From positions 1 through 54,624 of the forward strand of contig CAJTCR010000035.1 in assembly GCA_910574915.1 (NCBI GenBank): DNA of 54,624 bases, written 5' to 3'. The stretch is from Eubacteriaceae bacterium (GTDB lineage: Bacteria > Bacillota > Clostridia > Lachnospirales > Lachnospiraceae). Positions 40,565-48,760 of the stretch are shown one piece after another. Made by a program: the position numbers and the translations under genes. Position 1 is the first letter of the stretch, and each line of letters opens with the position of its first letter. Under the pieces are notes generated by a model. That model was not told where the DNA came from, ran no database searches, and saw only the letters and a list, made by a program, of their open reading frames with translations.

Positions 40565-40801
40565 ATGTTTAAAAATAGTGTGTTTAAAGTATCCACAGAT
40601 ACAAAGCAGTGGATGCGTGCTGCAGGTATCCGCGCAGTTAAAACAACAGCAGAGGCGGCAGTCGCGCTGATTCCTGCAGCGGCAACTATCAGTCAGGTAG
40701 ACTGGGGTGTGGTGGCAGGCACAGCACTGCTTTCCGGAATTTTGTCACTGTTAACATCGGTGGCAGGGATTCCAGAAGTAATGCAGAAGGAGGAGCCGTA
40801 A
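40565..40801 (+). CDS. Phage holin (r1t/phiLC3 type)
   Basis: This 78-residue protein starts at ATG 40565 with GGAAAGG upstream. It has WMRAAGIRAVKTTAEAAVAL, a hydrophobic helix (ALIPAAATISQV), a second (VVAGTALLSGILSLLTSVAG) and a short charged tail, matching the r1t holin family. It makes membrane holes that release the amidase encoded just downstream. Confidence 0.85.
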   Translation: MFKNSVFKVSTDTKQWMRAAGIRAVKTTAEAAVALIPAAATISQVDWGVVAGTALLSGILSLLTSVAGIPEVMQKEEP

Positions 40802-40802
40802 T

Positions 40803-41600
40803 ATGGGGGTAATGAGAAAAACAGTTCTGGCACACAAAAGCAATTTTGGCGGGACGCGTGCGCTTTCATCCATAAGGTATATTGTACTGCATTATACGGC
40901 AAATGATGGGGACAGCGACGAGTCGAACACAAAATATTTCCAGGCACCGGACAGAAATGCTTCCGCGCATTATTTTGTCGATGATGATAGCATCACGCAG
41001 TCTGTTCCTGACAATTTCATTGCCTGGTCGGTTGGTGGAAAGAAGTACACTGACTGTGAAAAGACAGGCGGCGGAAAGATGTATGGGATTGCCACGAATG
41101 CAAATAGTATCAGTATCGAAATGTGCGATACGAAAAAGGACGGAAAACTCCAGGCAACAGAGAAGACAATGAAAAATGCCGCAGCCTTGTGCATGGAGCT
41201 GATGGAAAAATATAATATAGACATAAGCCGGGTAATCCGCCATTTTGATGTGAACGGAAAACACTGCCCAGCCTATTTTATGGATGCCGCGGCCTGGGAA
41301 GAATTTAAAAACAGGCTTCATAAGCATAAATTTGAAACAGGCCGGACATATACAGCCACACAGTCCTGTTACCTGAGGAAAAGCGCAGGAACCGGAAAGA
41401 ATACTGTGCCTTACTGCAGCCTGTCGGATGCGGTGCGCAAAAAATGCAGGAATGCACTCGGTCCTGCGGTATTCAGGAAAGGGAAAACATTCCGGCTTAT
41501 GAAAGTATTATGCAGTGGGGAGGATGCCTGGGGACAGATGAAGTCCGGGTACTGGGTTCCGCTGGTGTATAAGGGAAAAGTCCGGGCAGAAATGAAATAA
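40803..41600 (+). CDS. N-acetylmuramoyl-L-alanine amidase endolysin
   Basis: This 265-residue protein is an Amidase_2 enzyme. Zinc-ligand motifs are YIVLHYTAND near residue 28 and VIRHFDVNGKHCPAYF near residue 145; the domain also shows ASAHYFVDDDSI and NSISIEMCDT. A C-terminal SH3-like wall-binding domain follows (residues about 185-265, YTATQSCYLRKSAG). It cleaves the glycan-peptide bond in peptidoglycan at the end of the lytic cycle. Coupled to the holin (2-base gap). Confidence 0.92.
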   Translation: MGVMRKTVLAHKSNFGGTRALSSIRYIVLHYTANDGDSDESNTKYFQAPDRNASAHYFVDDDSITQSVPDNFIAWSVGGKKYTDCEKTGGGKMYGIATNANSISIEMCDTKKDGKLQATEKTMKNAAALCMELMEKYNIDISRVIRHFDVNGKHCPAYFMDAAAWEEFKNRLHKHKFETGRTYTATQSCYLRKSAGTGKNTVPYCSLSDAVRKKCRNALGPAVFRKGKTFRLMKVLCSGEDAWGQMKSGYWVPLVYKGKVRAEMK

Positions 41601-41704
41601 TTATATTTGTTTTCAGGAAAGAATGTGATCAAACAAAGCTAAGTAAAATTTCAAAAGGCAGCCGGTTGCTCTATCGGGATTCGATAGAACATAACAATTC
41701 TCGC

Positions 41705-41753
41705 TATAAAATAACAAATGTCACTCAAAACCATGAAATAGTGTTATTTTATA
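41705..41753. promoter_or_regulatory. 12-bp inverted repeat upstream of the HTH gene at 41770
   Basis: TATAAAATAACA and TGTTATTTTATA are perfect inverted arms 25 bases apart and end 16 bases before the start codon. A likely operator for the encoded regulator. A smaller dyad (CTATCG, CGATAG) lies near 41671-41687. Confidence 0.6.
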
Positions 41754-41769
41754 AGAGAAGGAGCGGTGT

Positions 41770-42027
41770 ATGATTAGAATTTTACTATCGACAAGACTTG
41801 GTGAACGTAAGTGGACACAGGCAGAGCTGGCAAGGGCAACGGGCATTCGTGCTAATACAATCAATGATTTGTACCATGAGCTGGCAGAAAGGGTAAATCT
41901 GGAACATCTTGACCTGATTTGTGAGGCCTTAAACTGCAGACTCGATGAATTGATTGTTTGTGAGCCTAATGATCCGCCTAAAATTGTACATACCAAGAAT
42001 GGCTCTATAATTTCATCACGCAAGTAG
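41770..42027 (+). CDS. Small XRE/Cro-type regulator
   Basis: This 85-residue protein has a helix-turn-helix (WTQAELARATGIRANTINDL) and the YHELAERVNLEHLDLICEAL core seen in phage Cro-like regulators. GAAGGAG precedes ATG 41770. It is convergent with the moron operon and probably controls it or the prophage switch. Own operator just upstream. Confidence 0.82.
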   Translation: MIRILLSTRLGERKWTQAELARATGIRANTINDLYHELAERVNLEHLDLICEALNCRLDELIVCEPNDPPKIVHTKNGSIISSRK

Positions 42028-42043
42028 TGCTGCAACACGCTTG

Positions 42044-42085
42044 ACCACAAAAAGACGTTTTTGAATACAGACGTCTTTTTGTGGT
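42044..42085. terminator. Bidirectional terminator, 15-bp perfect stem
   Basis: ACCACAAAAAGACGT and ACGTCTTTTTGTGGT pair perfectly with a 12-base loop, with A and T runs on both sides. It serves the convergent genes at 41770 and 42092. Confidence 0.85.
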
Positions 42086-42091
42086 TATATT

Positions 42092-42538
42092 TTATGAATG
42101 CATTTCATGTAAATTTAATTCTAAAGATTTTTCAAATATGGAAAGGTCCATATCATTATCAATGTACCCCTGCCGGATTGTGTTTATGTATTGTTTAGAT
42201 GGTCTGCCAGGCGCCTGATTTTCATTCATGATGTATACCATCGCTTTTCTTCTTTTCCCGTTGATATATACCATAATATTCTTTTTGAAATAATAATGCG
42301 GGTATCCCTCATAAATATCTAACTGGACTTCGTCGCTTTTTTCAATTTCCCAGATAAGAGCTGGAATGGTAGAGTTTTGCTTTCGGATAATTGTAGCGTG
42401 TGCGTTTGTCTTACTGCCACGATAGACCAATTCCCAGTTATTTAACGTTCCTTTTGCGTAAACATTTGCTGATGGACAGCGGGAAGCCATTTGTGATAAA
42501 TTGAGATTACTCCCATACGCTATGTACAGTTTTTTCAT
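42092..42538 (-). CDS. Gamma-glutamylcyclotransferase-like (AIG2/GGCT fold) protein
   Basis: This is a 148-residue protein. ATG at 42538 was chosen because CGGAG lies 6 bases before it. The signature YGSNLN (residues 8-13) binds the gamma-glutamyl group, and LDIYEGYPHYY holds the likely catalytic Glu. Known enzymes release 5-oxoproline from gamma-glutamyl-amine conjugates. It lies downstream of the amidoligase in the same reverse-strand unit, so it may process or remove isopeptide or gamma-glutamyl products made by that ligase. A pairing noted in comparative genomics of amidoligases. Confidence 0.85.
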   Translation of the reverse strand: MKKLYIAYGSNLNLSQMASRCPSANVYAKGTLNNWELVYRGSKTNAHATIIRKQNSTIPALIWEIEKSDEVQLDIYEGYPHYYFKKNIMVYINGKRRKAMVYIMNENQAPGRPSKQYINTIRQGYIDNDMDLSIFEKSLELNLHEMHS

Positions 42539-42593
42539 ATTGTCTCCGTTTCTCCCCGTCATGCCGTTAGGTCAGCATATGATGCTTATATTT

Positions 42594-43499
42594 TTAGGCC
42601 ATGTTGGCAGTTTTCTTTAATGGAGTCATTAGATGAAGCCGGCAGATTCGAAATTCATTACCATAAAGACCGAGCCGTTTTGTAAGAATATTTCTCATAA
42701 TTGTAACTTTTTGTTTTGGTGTATATCCTTCCATTGATCGGAACAGGATCTTTTCATTTGATGTAATTGCCCATGCTGATACTGCAAGGCAAAATTGGAT
42801 ATAGGCCCTTACTTTGTCAGCATCAAGTGTACTGTTAAAAAGACGAAATTCAATAGTTCCTTTCGTGAAGAAAGCATGAAGATTAATACCATGATAACGT
42901 GTTGAATTGTAATGCTCACGGCTGATACCGTCTGAATAGTTATCATTTGCAGGGCTGTACCAGATTTTTTCTATTGTATTGATTGTTAAATTTTCACTGT
43001 TTTTTAATTCATGAAGTATTTTGGAATTTAGTTTTTGACACCATTTTACGCTTCTTGAGTTTATTTCAAGTGCTTCGTAAATTAAATCCTGTCTGGAAAT
43101 CATGAAATCTACCATCTTTTTTAATGATGATGGAGTGTGGTTTGAACCATCCACATGAATATGAATGCCACAACTGCTATTTGTTATAGCCCCGGCCTTT
43201 TTGAATGAACGGATAATTTTTTGAAGAAGTTCAATATCAGAGTAATGCAAAGGCGGAGTGATGAATTCTACAGCATATTTATCAGTGGCAGGGCCTGATT
43301 TTGTTTCGCCAACGATAGACCCGTCACGCTGGATTTTCCAGGTTCTGCCTTTTGCATCTTTGATATTTCTTGTATAGTAAGGATGTCCTGTGGCAGGTGA
43401 TGCAGTGCTGCTTAATACTTCTGCAACTATTTCTGTAGCTTCGGTTCTTGTGATTCCTGTAAATTCTACTTCTACACCAAATAATTGATTTTTTAACAT
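42594..43499 (-). CDS. Amidoligase (COOH-NH2 ligase, GCS-like fold)
   Basis: This 301-residue protein matches the amidoligase family. It has FGVEVEFTGITRTEA at the N-terminus, WKIQRDGSIVGETK and YAVEFITPPLHYSDIELLQK (acidic residues expected to bind Mg-ATP), SSCGIHIHVDGSN, and FTKGTIEFRLFNSTLDADKV, ending in a helical tail. Such ATP-dependent ligases form amide bonds, perhaps modifying a peptide, wall component or small metabolite. GGAGG is 7 bases before the ATG. First gene of the reverse unit with the cyclotransferase-like gene. Genes like these are prophage morons unrelated to the virion. Confidence 0.88.
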   Translation of the reverse strand: MLKNQLFGVEVEFTGITRTEATEIVAEVLSSTASPATGHPYYTRNIKDAKGRTWKIQRDGSIVGETKSGPATDKYAVEFITPPLHYSDIELLQKIIRSFKKAGAITNSSCGIHIHVDGSNHTPSSLKKMVDFMISRQDLIYEALEINSRSVKWCQKLNSKILHELKNSENLTINTIEKIWYSPANDNYSDGISREHYNSTRYHGINLHAFFTKGTIEFRLFNSTLDADKVRAYIQFCLAVSAWAITSNEKILFRSMEGYTPKQKVTIMRNILTKRLGLYGNEFRICRLHLMTPLKKTANMA

Positions 43500-43624
43500 T
43501 TTTATTCCTCCATATTCTAATAATTTAGAACTTTGTTCTGCTTTCTTGTTGTTAATATATTACCATATGCATGGTGAATGTCAATAGTTATTAGAAAAAA
43601 ATTTCAACTTTATAGAACTTTTTA

Positions 43625-43653
43625 TTGACAGTTTGGATAAAATTTGATAAGAT
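43625..43653 (+). promoter_or_regulatory. Sigma-A promoter of the regulator at 43671
   Basis: TTGACA (43625-43630), a 17-base spacer and TAAGAT (43648-43653) form a near-consensus promoter about 18 bases before the start codon. The gap to the divergent amidoligase gene is AT-rich. Confidence 0.7.
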
Positions 43654-43670
43654 AGAAAAGGGTGATAATG

Positions 43671-43877
43671 ATGATTACTTATAAACCGTTATGGAAGACT
43701 TTAATAGATAAAGATATGAAAAAGATGGATCTGGTTTCTGATGGTACTTTAAGCAGGGGTACATTGGCAAAAATGGGCAAAAATGAGAAAGTAAGCCTTG
43801 ATGTGGTAGAGCGGATATGCAGGCGGCTGCATTGCAGGGTGGAAGAGGTAATTGTTTATAATGAGGATTTCAAATAA
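43671..43877 (+). CDS. Small XRE-family regulator
   Basis: This 68-residue protein opens MITYKPLWKTLIDKDMKKMD, then LSRGTLAKMGKNEKVSLDVV and ERICRRLHCRVEEVIVY, a familiar minimal HTH type in Firmicute elements. GTG 43662 or ATG 43668 are alternative starts. It is divergent from the amidoligase operon, so it probably regulates that operon and itself. Confidence 0.85.
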   Translation: MITYKPLWKTLIDKDMKKMDLVSDGTLSRGTLAKMGKNEKVSLDVVERICRRLHCRVEEVIVYNEDFK

Positions 43878-44201
43878 TATATCATAGATTGTTTGAGAAG
43901 CAGTGGATAAGATTTGAGCTGCAGTGTGAGACAGAGGATGTTATTGGAATTAATCCGTGAGATGTTTTTGAGATTTAAAACTTTATGGAAAGAGTGGATT
44001 AGGTGGAATATGTGTATGAGACATGAAATTTTAACATATTTTTGTACTGCATGGATGAGAAAGCCGCCGAGGACGATTGAGTTCGAATAGTAAACAGAGA
44101 GCCGGGAAGCCGCATAAACAGCGGACTTTCCGGCTTTTGATGTGGGGCGTGATACCTTTTTGATACCTGAATTAGTAAATAGTGAAAAGTGAAATGGCTA
44201 T
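43878..44201. other. Junction region between prophage and mobilisable element
   Basis: No gene is supported. It contains GAGTTCGAATAG (about 44079-44090), a terminator (44100-44139), then a repeat of TGATACC words at 44149-44168. Similar GAGTTCGAGTA and TGATACC words occur near the other end of the element (54224-54356), so this is a candidate left boundary. Confidence 0.4.
44100..44139. terminator. Terminator hairpin
   Basis: AGCCGG with CCGGCT and inner GCCGC with GCGG form an imperfect stem followed by TTTT. It is placed between the small regulator and the convergent reverse-strand gene. Confidence 0.6.
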
Positions 44202-45173
44202 TTAGTGTTTAGGAATTAAATCTTCCAGCGATGCCCATGTGCAATTATCACTATTTAATGGATGAGAGTTAAAATAGAAATTTGCGATTAGCGAGTGCAA
44301 TGTGTTTTCGTATAAACTATTGTAATATTTTGTAACAGAAGTAATTAATTCGAGAACATCGTTAAAATAAGACTGGATAATCTGCGGGGTTAAAAATATT
44401 AAATTTCCTTCTATCATTGATGCGATTTTTGTGTAAGTTTGAGTGTTTCTAAATTTTTTATCTATCAAACCATTATTGTGTACAATAGTATTTCTGATTT
44501 CAACAATATCAAGAAGATTATTCCAACAATCAGAAGATATTAAATTTCGTAGGTCTATATCTAATGCTTTTTTATAATGGTTATTTGCCTTTCCTATGTT
44601 CATAAAATCGTTACCCGTGCTTTTTTTGATGATACTATCAAAATATTTATTTTTGGTATTTTGAAAAGTAAGATAAACAAGGCAAACAAAAAACTCTCGT
44701 AGAGAAACTTCAATAATTGAGGTTATTTCAATTAATTCTAATTGATAAATATCATAACTCAATAATTTTAAATCTTTTTCTGATGATGATTCTTTTAATT
44801 TTTCAAGACCGCTTTGATGAAAATGGCGTATACGTATTAAACGACTTATTTGAAAAAAAGCATTGTCAGAAGCAGATTTTTTGCCACAAGAAGTACAATA
44901 ATTTAAGGAATCTCCCAAAGAAATAGTTCCCTCTAAAATCCAGATGTTCATGTTTCCGCAATAAGGACAGCATATTTGAACAAGTTTTACTTTATGACGA
45001 CGCATATTAGTAAAAAACTTCTCTTTACATAAAGGAGATTTATTTTTACTTATACAATAATTTGAGTAAAATGAATAATAATAACTCTTCATATATTCTA
45101 TATGAGATTCAGAAAATCCTGAAATAAATGAATTATCTATTAAATGATATATCTCAGTATGGTTTTTTGACAT
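44202..45173 (-). CDS. Zinc-ribbon protein with HEPN-like RNase motif (candidate defence gene)
   Basis: This is a 323-residue protein. Residues 20-65 resemble a small winged-helix of the primase/D5 C-terminal type (YYYSFYSNYCISKNKS). A two-Cys-pair zinc ribbon follows (CPYC at 69-72, CTSC at 93-96). The C-terminal half is all helical, with RNTIVH at 227-232, which fits the R-x4-H active site of HEPN ribonucleases. HEPN proteins often act in abortive infection or toxin systems by cutting RNA. It is AT-rich and codon-poor relative to its neighbours, a sign of recent transfer. It lies next to an XRE regulator on the same strand. No antitoxin recognised. Confidence 0.55.
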   Translation of the reverse strand: MSKNHTEIYHLIDNSFISGFSESHIEYMKSYYYSFYSNYCISKNKSPLCKEKFFTNMRRHKVKLVQICCPYCGNMNIWILEGTISLGDSLNYCTSCGKKSASDNAFFQISRLIRIRHFHQSGLEKLKESSSEKDLKLLSYDIYQLELIEITSIIEVSLREFFVCLVYLTFQNTKNKYFDSIIKKSTGNDFMNIGKANNHYKKALDIDLRNLISSDCWNNLLDIVEIRNTIVHNNGLIDKKFRNTQTYTKIASMIEGNLIFLTPQIIQSYFNDVLELITSVTKYYNSLYENTLHSLIANFYFNSHPLNSDNCTWASLEDLIPKH

Positions 45174-45191
45174 AAAATTTCCCCTCTCCTT

Positions 45192-45764
45192 TTAAGAAGA
45201 TGTTCTCCATTTGTAACTATTATTTTTCTTATCATTCCCCTTTTCGTCAACACTACTGCTCGTAGCAGGCCAGTTGATTTTCCACTCAAAATACTCGTTC
45301 TCTGAAATCTCCCCACTCTTCAACTGCTCTTTCCGCAAACACCATTCACGCATGAAATCATTGACTAATCCGTACTCTAGCCACATACCCACTGGGGCAT
45401 GAGCAGGCCAGTCATCATTGTCATAGTAACGCACCGACTTATCATCAGAAGCGTTGCATTTGCCGGGATTGCGGACAAGCTGAAATAAATGGATTGTGCT
45501 GCGGTCATCTTCATCAAGCCAAAGGAATGTAAGCATAATATCCTCGGCGCAACCGGGAGTGACGCCAATAAAATGGATATAATTGACGTTCAGTATCTTT
45601 GCCATTTCCATTAAAGTGTTGTTTTTGGGAACACGATAGCCGGATTCATACTGTGCGATACGAACATCAGCATTGCGTTCCTCATATCCCAATTTCAAGC
45701 CTAGTTCACGCTGTGTCAAGCCCCGGAACGTGCGTATTCTCTTTATCCGTTCTCCTAATACCAT
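45192..45764 (-). CDS. XRE-family transcription regulator
   Basis: This is a 190-residue protein. ATG at 45764 is preferred because AAGGAAAC is correctly spaced; two extra residues are possible. Residues 3-60 form a Cro/CI helix-turn-helix (RIRTFRGLTQRELGLKLGYE, AQYESGYRVPKNNTLMEMAK). The C-terminal 120 residues are acidic, with a segment (LTFLWLDEDDRSTIHLFQLV) often seen in regulators of conjugative elements in Clostridia. Co-oriented with the HEPN-like gene and the acetyltransferases. Confidence 0.85.
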   Translation of the reverse strand: MVLGERIKRIRTFRGLTQRELGLKLGYEERNADVRIAQYESGYRVPKNNTLMEMAKILNVNYIHFIGVTPGCAEDIMLTFLWLDEDDRSTIHLFQLVRNPGKCNASDDKSVRYYDNDDWPAHAPVGMWLEYGLVNDFMREWCLRKEQLKSGEISENEYFEWKINWPATSSSVDEKGNDKKNNSYKWRTSS

Positions 45765-45786
45765 AGTCATGTTTCCTTTCTGAAAA

Positions 45787-46293
45787 TTAGAATGATTGTT
45801 TTGAAATTATCATGTTACATCTGCTCCATAACTCGTCTTTATATGCAAATACATCTTTATCAATCTTTCTTTCAACAAAGCCGACTTTTTCATAACATTG
45901 CTTTGCTAATACGTTTTCACTGAAAACATTTAGTTGAACCGCTTTTGCGCCAGTTATCTGAAAAGCGTATTGCAGAGCTAGATTCAGCATTTCTTTTCCG
46001 TAACCTTTTCCACGTTTTGTCTTATCAACAATTACAAATTTAAGAAAACCGATATTGTCTGCTGTATTGACAGAATAACAGAAGAAGCCTACTGCCTGTC
46101 CGCTGTTTTCAGTTGCTACATAAGCACTGTCTGTCCAGTCCGTTGCATTTTTCTCTAATAAATCATGGAAAGATTTTTGTGTCATGGGGTATGGCAGAAG
46201 ATTTGCACACCAAAAAGCATGAGTTCTTTCGTCATCAATCCATTTTGATACATATTCGTAATCTTTGCTTGGTATATATGGTCGGATTCTCAT
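45787..46293 (-). CDS. GNAT-family acetyltransferase
   Basis: This 168-residue protein has the GNAT core. Motif A is FLKFVIVDKTKRGKGYGKEM (acetyl-CoA pyrophosphate loop). The later strand and helix are AVQLNVFSENVLAKQCYEKV, then GFVERK. It transfers acetyl from acetyl-CoA to an amine; the substrate could be a protein N-terminus, metabolite or antibiotic. It is part of a reverse-strand cargo group. Confidence 0.9.
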   Translation of the reverse strand: MRIRPYIPSKDYEYVSKWIDDERTHAFWCANLLPYPMTQKSFHDLLEKNATDWTDSAYVATENSGQAVGFFCYSVNTADNIGFLKFVIVDKTKRGKGYGKEMLNLALQYAFQITGAKAVQLNVFSENVLAKQCYEKVGFVERKIDKDVFAYKDELWSRCNMIISKQSF

Positions 46294-46315
46294 AAATGGA
46301 ATGTCCTTTCTTTAA

Positions 46316-46789
46316 TTATAGGTGGTACACCATAATATATTCTTCTTCATTCTCCCTTACAATTTCAAAACCAATCTTTAAATACATCTTTGCCGCATAA
46401 TTGGCTTTTTGAACAGAAAGAGAAACCCGACTGTACCCATGTGATTTAAGCAGAGTAAGAATTTCTTTCATTATAGCCGTTCCAATGCCAAAGCCCCGGT
46501 ATTCTTTATAAAGAGAGATTGCCAAAGAGGGCGTTTCATCATCTATATGTCCGTAATCGTTCATAATGCGAACCCAAACAGCCCCAACAATCTTACCGCC
46601 AACCTCTGCCACTAATCCCCAATCATCTTTGGAGTCTCCGAAATGCTTAACATAAATCTGTAATTCGGGAGATGAAATAATACTTTTGGTTGGAGGTTCG
46701 ATACCCTCTGGAACAAAAATTGCTTCATATAGAAAATTATCCAGTAACGGATATTCCTGTTTTTGTATTTCCCGTATTGTATAGTCCAT
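46316..46789 (-). CDS. GNAT-family acetyltransferase
   Basis: This 157-residue protein starts at ATG 46789, with GAGAGG upstream; a longer frame adds 21 residues without support. GNAT features: WGLVAEVGGKIVGAVWVRIM, LAISLYKEYRGFGIGTAIMK (acetyl-CoA loop) and SLSVQKANYAAKMYLKIGFE. Paired with the GNAT at 45787 but only distantly similar, so they likely act on different amines. Confidence 0.88.
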   Translation of the reverse strand: MDYTIREIQKQEYPLLDNFLYEAIFVPEGIEPPTKSIISSPELQIYVKHFGDSKDDWGLVAEVGGKIVGAVWVRIMNDYGHIDDETPSLAISLYKEYRGFGIGTAIMKEILTLLKSHGYSRVSLSVQKANYAAKMYLKIGFEIVRENEEEYIMVYHL

Positions 46790-46861
46790 AGCTGACCTCT
46801 CAATTTTGTATTCTCCATATATTTTAGCATAATTGAGATAATACAGCAACAAAAACTTATC

Positions 46862-46936
46862 AGAAATGCTAAATTTAATAAAAAAGATAAGTTTAACAAA
46901 TAAGTTATTGACAATAACAGAAATGTTAAGTATAAT
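46862..46936 (+). promoter_or_regulatory. Strong promoter and repeats for the xis-int unit
   Basis: TTGACA (46908-46913), a 17-base spacer and TATAAT (46931-46936) are full consensus. AGAAATGYTAA occurs at 46862 and 46920, and related AACTTAACAAA words lie downstream. These are probable operators for element control. Confidence 0.75.
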
Positions 46937-46984
46937 TCAAATACAGAACTTAACAAAAACGCTAAACAAAAAGGAGGATATTGA

Positions 46985-47176
46985 ATGAGGAATGAACTAT
47001 TTGTAACTGCCGGGGAGGTAGCGCAGGAGTTAGGCGTTTCCAAACCATTTGCTTACAAATTAGTACGACAGATGAATGAGGAACTGGAAGAAAAAGGTTT
47101 TATCACAATCGCCGGACGTGTCAGCAGAAAATATTATGAAGAAAAATTCTACGGCATGGCGCAGGCGGCGAACTAA
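46985..47176 (+). CDS. Excisionase-like small HTH protein
   Basis: This 63-residue protein has a helix-turn-helix (FVTAGEVAQELGVSKPFAYK) with a wing (GFITIAGRVSRKYYEEKFYG). Small proteins of this type just upstream of an integrase act as recombination directionality factors. AAGGAGG precedes it. The integrase starts 12 bases after its stop. Confidence 0.8.
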   Translation: MRNELFVTAGEVAQELGVSKPFAYKLVRQMNEELEEKGFITIAGRVSRKYYEEKFYGMAQAAN

Positions 47177-47188
47177 GGAGGGCAGATT

Positions 47189-48274
47189 ATGGCGGCATAT
47201 AAAGATGAACAGCGTGGAACGTGGTATGTATCGTTTCATTATTATGACTGGACGGGGAAGAATTGCCGAAAAGTCAAGAGAGGTTTCAAGACCAAAAGAG
47301 AAGCTACGGCGTGGGAACACCATTTCCGTATGAAAGAAGCGGCTGACTTGGATATGACTTTCGGTGAATTTGTGCAGGCATACACAAGGGATATGAAACC
47401 TAAGTTAAAACACAATACTTGGCTGACAAAGGAGCATATCTTACGCACAAAATTGCTACCGTACTTTGAGAACAAGAAAATGTGCGATATTCGTGCAAAA
47501 GATATTATCCAGTGGCAGAATGAGCAGATTTCCTATCGTGATGAAAAAGGGAAGCCCTATGCGCCGACTTATCTGAAAACTCTGCAATCTGAATTGAGCG
47601 CATTATTTAATCATGCGGTGCGGTTCTACGAATTAAAGAGCAATCCCGTTGTCAAAGCCGGACCGCTTGGGAAAGGGAAAGCAGAGGAAATGCTTTTTTG
47701 GACGAAAGAGGAATATCTGAAATTCATTGAAGCAGTAAAAGACAAGCCATATTCCTATCAAGCATTTCAAATTTTATATTGGTGTGGCTTGCGTGTTGGT
47801 GAACTTTTAGCACTCACACCGCAGGATATAGATTTTGATAACAAGGTCATTCGGATAACAAAATCTTATCAGCGGTTAGAGGGAAAAGATGTGATAACAG
47901 ACCCCAAAACACCGAAAAGCAAGCGAAATGTCAGTATGCCGGATTTTTTGTGTGAGGAATTAAAAGAGTATATCGGCAGGCTGTACGGGTTTCTCCCGAC
48001 TGACCGTATCTTTCATCTGACAAAAAGTTTCCTGCACCATGAAATGACGAGAGGGGCAGGAAAAGCAGGGGTAAAGCGCATTAGAATCCACGATTTAAGG
48101 CATTCGCACGTTTCGTTGTTAATCAGCATGGGATTTTCAGCGGTATCAATCGGGAACAGGGTAGGGCATGAAAGCGTGGATATTACGTTTCGATACGCCC
48201 ATATGTTCCCGACAGAACAGATACAAATGGCAGAGTTGCTGAACGCAGAGTTTAAGGAGGGTACAAAAGAATGA
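47189..48274 (+). CDS. int: Tyrosine recombinase of the mobilisable element
   Basis: This 361-residue integrase has an N-terminal arm-binding domain (GTWYVSFHYYDWTGKNCRKV), a SAM-like core-binding domain (about 55-155) and the catalytic set Arg202 (GLRVGE), His301-Arg304 (HDLRH), His327 (GHES) and Tyr336 (FRYAHM). Distinct from the integrase at 11514. It forms an operon with the excisionase and overlaps the MobC-like gene by an ATGA. It should integrate and excise this element. Confidence 0.93.
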   Translation: MAAYKDEQRGTWYVSFHYYDWTGKNCRKVKRGFKTKREATAWEHHFRMKEAADLDMTFGEFVQAYTRDMKPKLKHNTWLTKEHILRTKLLPYFENKKMCDIRAKDIIQWQNEQISYRDEKGKPYAPTYLKTLQSELSALFNHAVRFYELKSNPVVKAGPLGKGKAEEMLFWTKEEYLKFIEAVKDKPYSYQAFQILYWCGLRVGELLALTPQDIDFDNKVIRITKSYQRLEGKDVITDPKTPKSKRNVSMPDFLCEELKEYIGRLYGFLPTDRIFHLTKSFLHHEMTRGAGKAGVKRIRIHDLRHSHVSLLISMGFSAVSIGNRVGHESVDITFRYAHMFPTEQIQMAELLNAEFKEGTKE

Positions 48275-48660
48275 GCGGCACACACAAATATCCAACAATC
48301 AGTTTTCGCATTTCTCCCAGAGAACGGGAAGAAATTGAAGCAAAGATTTTTGCAAGCGGCATGAAAAAGAAAGATTATTTTGTTCGTTCCTGTATTTACA
48401 ATCATGTATGCGTGGTGGGGAAGAAAGAAACGGTATATCAGATTGTGGAAAAATTGCAGGAAATGCAGAGCCGTATGGAAGAACTGGCAGAGCAGATAAA
48501 AGGCGAAAAGCCGGAGGTCACTACCGAAGAAATCAGAGAATTGCAGACGACATATGAGGATATGTTGAAAGCAATCCTTTGGGTATTGGACGGAGCAAAA
48601 TATCTGTGGCAGGGAAGCACCAACGGAGAAGAAAAAAGCCCCGACAGCGGCAACTGTTAG
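48271..48660 (+). CDS. MobC-like relaxosome accessory protein
   Basis: This 129-residue protein starts in an ATGA overlap with the integrase. The N-terminus is of the ribbon-helix-helix type (TISFRISPREREEIEAKIFA, MKKKDYFVRSCIYNH). The rest is coiled helix and acidic. Such proteins bind oriT and aid relaxase nicking. It lies ahead of the RepA-like and relaxase genes in a typical IME order. Confidence 0.8.
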   Translation: MSGTHKYPTISFRISPREREEIEAKIFASGMKKKDYFVRSCIYNHVCVVGKKETVYQIVEKLQEMQSRMEELAEQIKGEKPEVTTEEIRELQTTYEDMLKAILWVLDGAKYLWQGSTNGEEKSPDSGNC

Positions 48661-48760
48661 GGCTGTGATAACTGGAAAACCTCTGTTATCAATATTCACA
48701 ATACAAGTATAGCAGAGGGTTCTTCCAGTGGCAACGATTTTTCAGAAATGGAGGGCATTT

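Noticed and set aside
45787..46789. Known antibiotic-resistance acetyltransferases
   Set aside because: Only generic GNAT motifs are visible. Nothing supports a specific resistance family.
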